A stretch of 64,000 nt of DNA from Candidatus Uabimicrobium amorphum. GTDB taxonomy: Bacteria > Planctomycetota > Uabimicrobiia > Uabimicrobiales > Uabimicrobiaceae. The notes under the pieces are model-generated. The model had not been told where the DNA came from. It made no database searches and saw only the letters and a list, made by a program, of their open reading frames with translations. Position numbers and translations under genes: made by a program. Below are positions 61,200 through 64,000 of the stretch, in pieces; within the stretch, counting starts at the first letter, position 1, and the number at the start of each line of letters is the position of its first letter. The stretch is taken from positions 4,402,001 through 4,466,000 of the forward strand of contig NZ_AP019860.1 of assembly GCF_009002475.1 (NCBI RefSeq). The letters are read 5' to 3'.

Positions 61200-61907
61200 A
61201 TGGCTAAGAAGAAAAATAAAAACAAAAAGCGATCAGAAAATTTAGAAGAAACCGAAATTCCACAAGAAAAAAAAAGTGGGATCACTGCGCGTCTTGAAAA
61301 AGCAAAAGCGATAGATGTCTTCGAAGGAATGTCTCCTGAAAAGCACGTGGACGAATTAAAAGAACAAGTAATTTCTGTCACCGCTGAACAAGCAGAAGAG
61401 CTAAAGAAAAACAATCGTGGGTTTCCATGGACTGAATTCCTTATTGGTTTTGTTCTTGGTGGAGCCTTGCTCATTGTGATGTTTGTTTTTCATATTAACT
61501 TTGCCAAAAATGTGAACAAGCGGATTGTGAATTTAGAGAATCGTCTTGCGATGTTAAGCCCCGAAATAACCTCTCCTGATAGGGATTATCTGCAAATAAT
61601 ATCGCAACAACAAATGTTTGAGAGCGAACTAAGTAGATTTAAAAGAAAACTAGATAATTTTCCGCGTAACTTTATGATTGGTCGCGACTCTTTTCAAGTA
61701 GTTTCAGGGAAAACGACAAAGGGAAAAATTAGCTTTGCCAAAAAATTTCGCAAGAAGCCAGTAGTTATATGCCAGACGAGTAATAGTAATCTGAAGTGCA
61801 AAGTAAATATAGATGAAACATTTAGCTACTTTACTTACGAAGTAGAAGCGGACAATGTGAATGAGGGAATGTATAGTCTGTTTTGGATGGCAGGAAGCGA
61901 AGACTAA
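61200..61907 (+). CDS. Single-pass membrane protein with H-type lectin domain
   Basis: 235 residues from ATG 61200 (GGAGAAGCC directly upstream; the longer open frame from 61137 lies inside the previous gene). A Lys-rich cytoplasmic N-terminus with coiled-coil character precedes one membrane helix (about residues 79-100), then a short stalk. The C-terminal 70 residues (ISFAKKFRKKPVVICQTSN, FSYFTYEVEADNVNEGMYSLFWMAG) match the H-type lectin pattern ofinvertebrate and bacterial sugar-binding domains. Probably binds a glycan at the cell surface or in the periplasm. No signal peptide other than the membrane helix. Confidence 0.6.
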   Translation: MAKKKNKNKKRSENLEETEIPQEKKSGITARLEKAKAIDVFEGMSPEKHVDELKEQVISVTAEQAEELKKNNRGFPWTEFLIGFVLGGALLIVMFVFHINFAKNVNKRIVNLENRLAMLSPEITSPDRDYLQIISQQQMFESELSRFKRKLDNFPRNFMIGRDSFQVVSGKTTKGKISFAKKFRKKPVVICQTSNSNLKCKVNIDETFSYFTYEVEADNVNEGMYSLFWMAGSED

Positions 61908-61923
61908 CACAGGGAATCATAAC

Positions 61924-61965
61924 GGAAATGTAGGGCGGACCTAGTGTCCGCCCGTTCCCTCAAAT
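61924..61965. repeat. REP-like palindromic repeat, copy 3
   Basis: Same sequence as the copies at 8548 and 27729, with one G missing in the left arm of the palindrome. It lies just after the lectin gene stop. Confidence 0.8.
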
Positions 61966-61988
61966 ACAGTTAGGCATACGTTTCTGAA

Positions 61989-62030
61989 ACCACGAGTCAC
62001 GAACCACGGATTACGAGCCACGAACTTCGA
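61989..62030. repeat. Degenerate heptamer array (ACCACGA)
   Basis: Six units of exactly 7 bases: ACCACGA, GTCACGA, ACCACGG, ATTACGA, GCCACGA, ACTTCGA. It lies between the REP-like repeat and the YHS lipoprotein gene. Confidence 0.75.
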
Positions 62031-62078
62031 ATTAATGCTAGTAATTAATTTTAACCAAATTTTATGTGAGGTGTTATC

Positions 62079-62429
62079 ATGAAAAAAATCATTGTACTAT
62101 TTTTAATGTTCGTTTTGATTGTTGGATGCAACGAACAAAATAATAACGCACAAGGTCAGGGTGGGCAAAATCAGGAAAGTGCAAATAACGATGCAAGCAA
62201 CAATGCGAGTAACAATGAGGCGAATAATAGTAATGAGCCTGTTATTGTTGAGATCACCGAAGAGTGGGGTAATAAGATGTGCCCTGTGATGCAGGACGAA
62301 GCGGTTGATAAGGAGACATTTGTGGTTTATGAAGATAAAAAAGTTTATCTTTGTTGCGATGAATGTGTGGAAAAATTTCAGGCAGATCCTAAGAAATACC
62401 ACGATTTTTTAGTCCAGTCTTCCAAGTAA
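62079..62429 (+). CDS. YHS-domain lipoprotein
   Basis: 116 residues. Signal sequence with lipobox LIVGC, an Asn/Gln/Ala-rich spacer (about residues 20-55), then a YHS domain: KMCPVMQDEAVDKETFVVYEDKKVYLCCDECVEKF. The Cys residues (CPVM, CCDEC) suggest metal binding. YHS domains occur in metal-transport and heavy-metal enzymes; here the domain would be displayed outside the inner membrane. A good hairpin terminator follows at once. Confidence 0.85.
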   Translation: MKKIIVLFLMFVLIVGCNEQNNNAQGQGGQNQESANNDASNNASNNEANNSNEPVIVEITEEWGNKMCPVMQDEAVDKETFVVYEDKKVYLCCDECVEKFQADPKKYHDFLVQSSK

Positions 62430-62434
62430 TCTTG

Positions 62435-62464
62435 AAAAGTGTTCTCGTTAAGAGAACACTTTTT
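62435..62464. terminator. Bidirectional terminator
   Basis: A 12-bp perfect stem (62435-62446 with 62452-62463), loop GTTAA, with A- and T-runs on either side. It separates the YHS gene from the convergent META-domain lipoprotein. Confidence 0.9.
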
Positions 62465-62466
62465 CA

Positions 62467-63285
62467 CTAGCTCTTTTTAAACACAAGCAACACGTTATTT
62501 TTGGTATCGATGTGTAAATTGTCATGCATAAAAGAAAAATTACTCAAATCTTTTAGGTATGTCGTAAACTCATTTTCTTCGCCGCCTTTAACATCACTCA
62601 CACTCATACGTCCGGTTGTTTTGCTGACGTTTAGTTTAGCGGTATATTCTTTCTCCCCTATTTTTCCCGAGATACTATAAACGATACTTGCTGTACTACT
62701 ATTGTATTCATTTCCTAACAGACATTTTAGAGTTATTTTGATATCTTCTTTTTTTTGTAGATTTTTGTATTGTGTATTGGGATCACTATGGGCCACAACT
62801 ACATCAGAAGGCTCTTGTTTTTCGATTCCCACCAATTGCCACGTATTCTTTCTCAAATTATCCATGTAACCAAAGTCACATGCGGCGTATTTTAATGTGA
62901 CACTGTCGTTACTCATAACGAGTTGCTGTTCTTTTACTTCGGCTTTTGTTATTTCAAACAGTACTTGTTGTAAAGCTGATTCTTCCTTCATATGCTCAGG
63001 GCTTCCTGCCATGGATGTCCACATAACTTCGCCAAACTTTACCGCACCATCTTGTGCGATATACATCTCACCACGGAAACCATTTACCGGAAAAGTACCT
63101 GAAATATTATTTGTGTTATACAACGAAAAACCGGTTTTGAATTTTAAAGGTATCTGTTTTCCATCTTTTGTCGCTTCAACAAGGCACCAGTACGGTTGCC
63201 CTACAACTTTTTTAGTAATTTCATTGGTTTGTTGGCACCCCAAAAAAAGCAAGCTTACAAATAATAGTGCTGTGATTCTCCGCAT
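62467..63285 (-). CDS. Lipoprotein with two META/HslJ-like domains
   Basis: 272 residues. Lipobox LFLGC (Cys at about residue 17). Two META-type domains: the first (YWCLVEATKDGKQIPLKF, ISGTFPVNGFRGEMY, KFGEVMWTSMAGSPEHM) and the second (NTWQLVGIEKQEPSDVVV and onward to the end). The usual GCN of HslJ is replaced by PVNG in the first. META domains occur in heat-inducible HslJ and other envelope stress proteins. Function unknown; envelope-anchored. Confidence 0.75.
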   Translation of the reverse strand: MRRITALLFVSLLFLGCQQTNEITKKVVGQPYWCLVEATKDGKQIPLKFKTGFSLYNTNNISGTFPVNGFRGEMYIAQDGAVKFGEVMWTSMAGSPEHMKEESALQQVLFEITKAEVKEQQLVMSNDSVTLKYAACDFGYMDNLRKNTWQLVGIEKQEPSDVVVAHSDPNTQYKNLQKKEDIKITLKCLLGNEYNSSTASIVYSISGKIGEKEYTAKLNVSKTTGRMSVSDVKGGEENEFTTYLKDLSNFSFMHDNLHIDTKNNVLLVFKKS

Positions 63286-63950
63286 AGTTATGCCCTTAAA
63301 AAGAATTTCGTTTTATTTCATTAGAGGGAAAGTCTATCTACAAGTTCCCAAAAAAATGAAAAACTCGAAACAATTGACCAATCTTCTCAATTTAGTTACA
63401 ATACGCACGTAAATTTTAGAGCGTATCTTGCTTATCGAATAAATACCCTAATGATTAGTTGCCTTTCGAAAAACTAACCACAGAGAACACAGAGTTCTGA
63501 GGCAATTTGGAACTAGATAACTTTCTTTATGTGTCATTAACTTTCTTTCTGTGTCATCCCTGACTTGATCAGGGATCCAGGCGTTTACAAGTTCGACTTT
63601 ATATTGTGGATTCCTGCTTTTGCAGGAATGACACCTATGAAATGTCATCCCTGACTTGATCAGGGATCCAGGCGTTTACAAGTTCGACTTTATATTGTGG
63701 ATTCCTGCTTTTGCAGGAATGACACCTATGAAATGTCATCCCTGACTTGATCAGGGATCCAGGCGTTTACAAGTTCGACTTTATATTGTGGATTCCTGCT
63801 TTCGCAGGAATGACACATCTGGGATCAATTATTCTGCGCTGTTTGACGTTTCTCTGAGATCTCTGTGGTTTGCTTTACTCTCAATTCGTAATTTGGGTAT
63901 CTATCGCAAAATACGTCCTACGTACAAATCTAAAATATTAGGAGAACATC
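63286..63950. other. 665-bp intergenic region with repeat island
   Basis: It holds the 91-bp tandem array (63551-63816), flanked by inverted copies of an AACCACAGAGA-type repeat (about 63473-63494 and 63853-63873). A good ribosome site (aggag) lies before the TTG start at 63951. No gene was found between. Confidence 0.7.
63551..63816. repeat. Three-unit 91-bp tandem array of the dispersed palindromic repeat
   Basis: Units start at 63552, 63643 and 63734 (period exactly 91) and are nearly identical. Each contains the palindromes TCCCTGACTTGATCAGGGA and TTCCTGCTTTTGCAGGAA (one copy has TTCG) and TGTCAT/ATGACA ends, as in the copy at 46358. Confidence 0.9.
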
Positions 63951-64000
63951 TTGAAAAAAATATTTGTCTATTTGACGTGGATATTTATCTTCTTCTCCGC
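63951..64000 (+). CDS. Exported protein, 3'-partial (start only)
   Basis: TTG start with AGGAG 6 bases upstream, then MKKIFVYLTWIFIFFS and the window edge. The first 16 residues have the Lys-Lys/hydrophobic pattern of a signal peptide. Nothing else can be said about the protein. Confidence 0.6.
   Translation, partial: MKKIFVYLTWIFIFFS

Noticed and set aside
63448..63648. 66-codon frame in the repeat island with PDQVRDD
   Set aside because: This amino-acid string is the usual by-product of translating the dispersed palindromic repeat, not a gene.
1..64000. tRNA and rRNA genes
   Set aside because: No T-arm GGTTCGANTCC-type sequence in a cloverleaf context and no rRNA signature sequence was recognised by eye; a covariance search would be decisive.

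Overview
The window is 64 kb of AT-rich (roughly 60% A+T by eye), gene-dense bacterial chromosome with about 44 protein genes. No rRNA, tRNA or CRISPR array was seen. Several traits suggest a low-GC planctomycete-type bacterium: a large Ser/Thr kinase fused to signalling domains, an FHA-GAF-PP2C phosphatase, many secreted or lipid-anchored proteins of unknown function, giant membrane-anchored proteins with a YVPY N-terminal motif, HEAT-repeat proteins and a CotH/VTC/DUF4956 cluster. The Uabimicrobium lineage is one candidate. This is an inference from gene style and not a taxonomic result. The topoisomerase pair looks Bacteroidetes-like.

Layout. 1-6.1 kb: the 3' part of an AlkD-like DNA repair gene, cysQ, and a coupled type IIA topoisomerase pair (parE/parC). 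6.2-11.4 kb: a delta-60-repeat lipoprotein, an RbfA-like gene, and a coupled acyl-CoA dehydrogenase/proline dehydrogenase pair. 11.5-16.9 kb: an envelope-sugar cluster (FkbM methyltransferase, GT2, galE, GT4) followed by an ATP-grasp ligase. 17-24.4 kb: a secreted TPR protein, a HEAT-cyclophilin fusion, and a 1173-residue pseudokinase-kinase-SRPBCC/DUF5939-degenerate cyclase protein. 24.7-29.5 kb: a tiny HTH gene behind a sigma-54-like site, a GT4 gene, a secreted subtilase and pckA. 29.5-33.5 kb: a TM2 membrane protein, McrB and McrC, translationally coupled. 33.6-39 kb: a metallophosphoesterase gene bracketed by a 20-bp perfect inverted repeat, then VTC, CotH and DUF4956 genes. 39.1-45.7 kb: an IS6-type remnant, a TPR gene, a second subtilase, a DUF3089 lipoprotein, a zinc-ribbon membrane protein, and a C-terminally truncated NrdD-like gene coupled to a BatE-like gene. 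46.6-57.1 kb: two genes encoding three copies of a large envelope module. 57.2-64 kb: signalling and surface proteins (C2-like/coiled coil, FHA-GAF-PP2C, lipoproteins, H-type lectin, YHS, META) and the start of another exported protein.

The intergenic DNA is rich in repeats. There are four degenerate hexamer arrays (CCGTNA/TNACGG), each starting within about 10 bp of a stop codon and all in the same orientation relative to the gene they follow. There are also three copies of a short REP-like palindrome, two MITE-like elements sharing terminal repeats, several copies of a dispersed palindromic repeat (three in a 91-bp tandem array), and a heptamer array. The strongest candidates for undescribed biology are the 3'-end hexamer arrays, the membrane-linked McrBC operon, the kinase/cyclase fusion, the truncated NrdD-BatE pair, and the duplicated and fused YVPY proteins.
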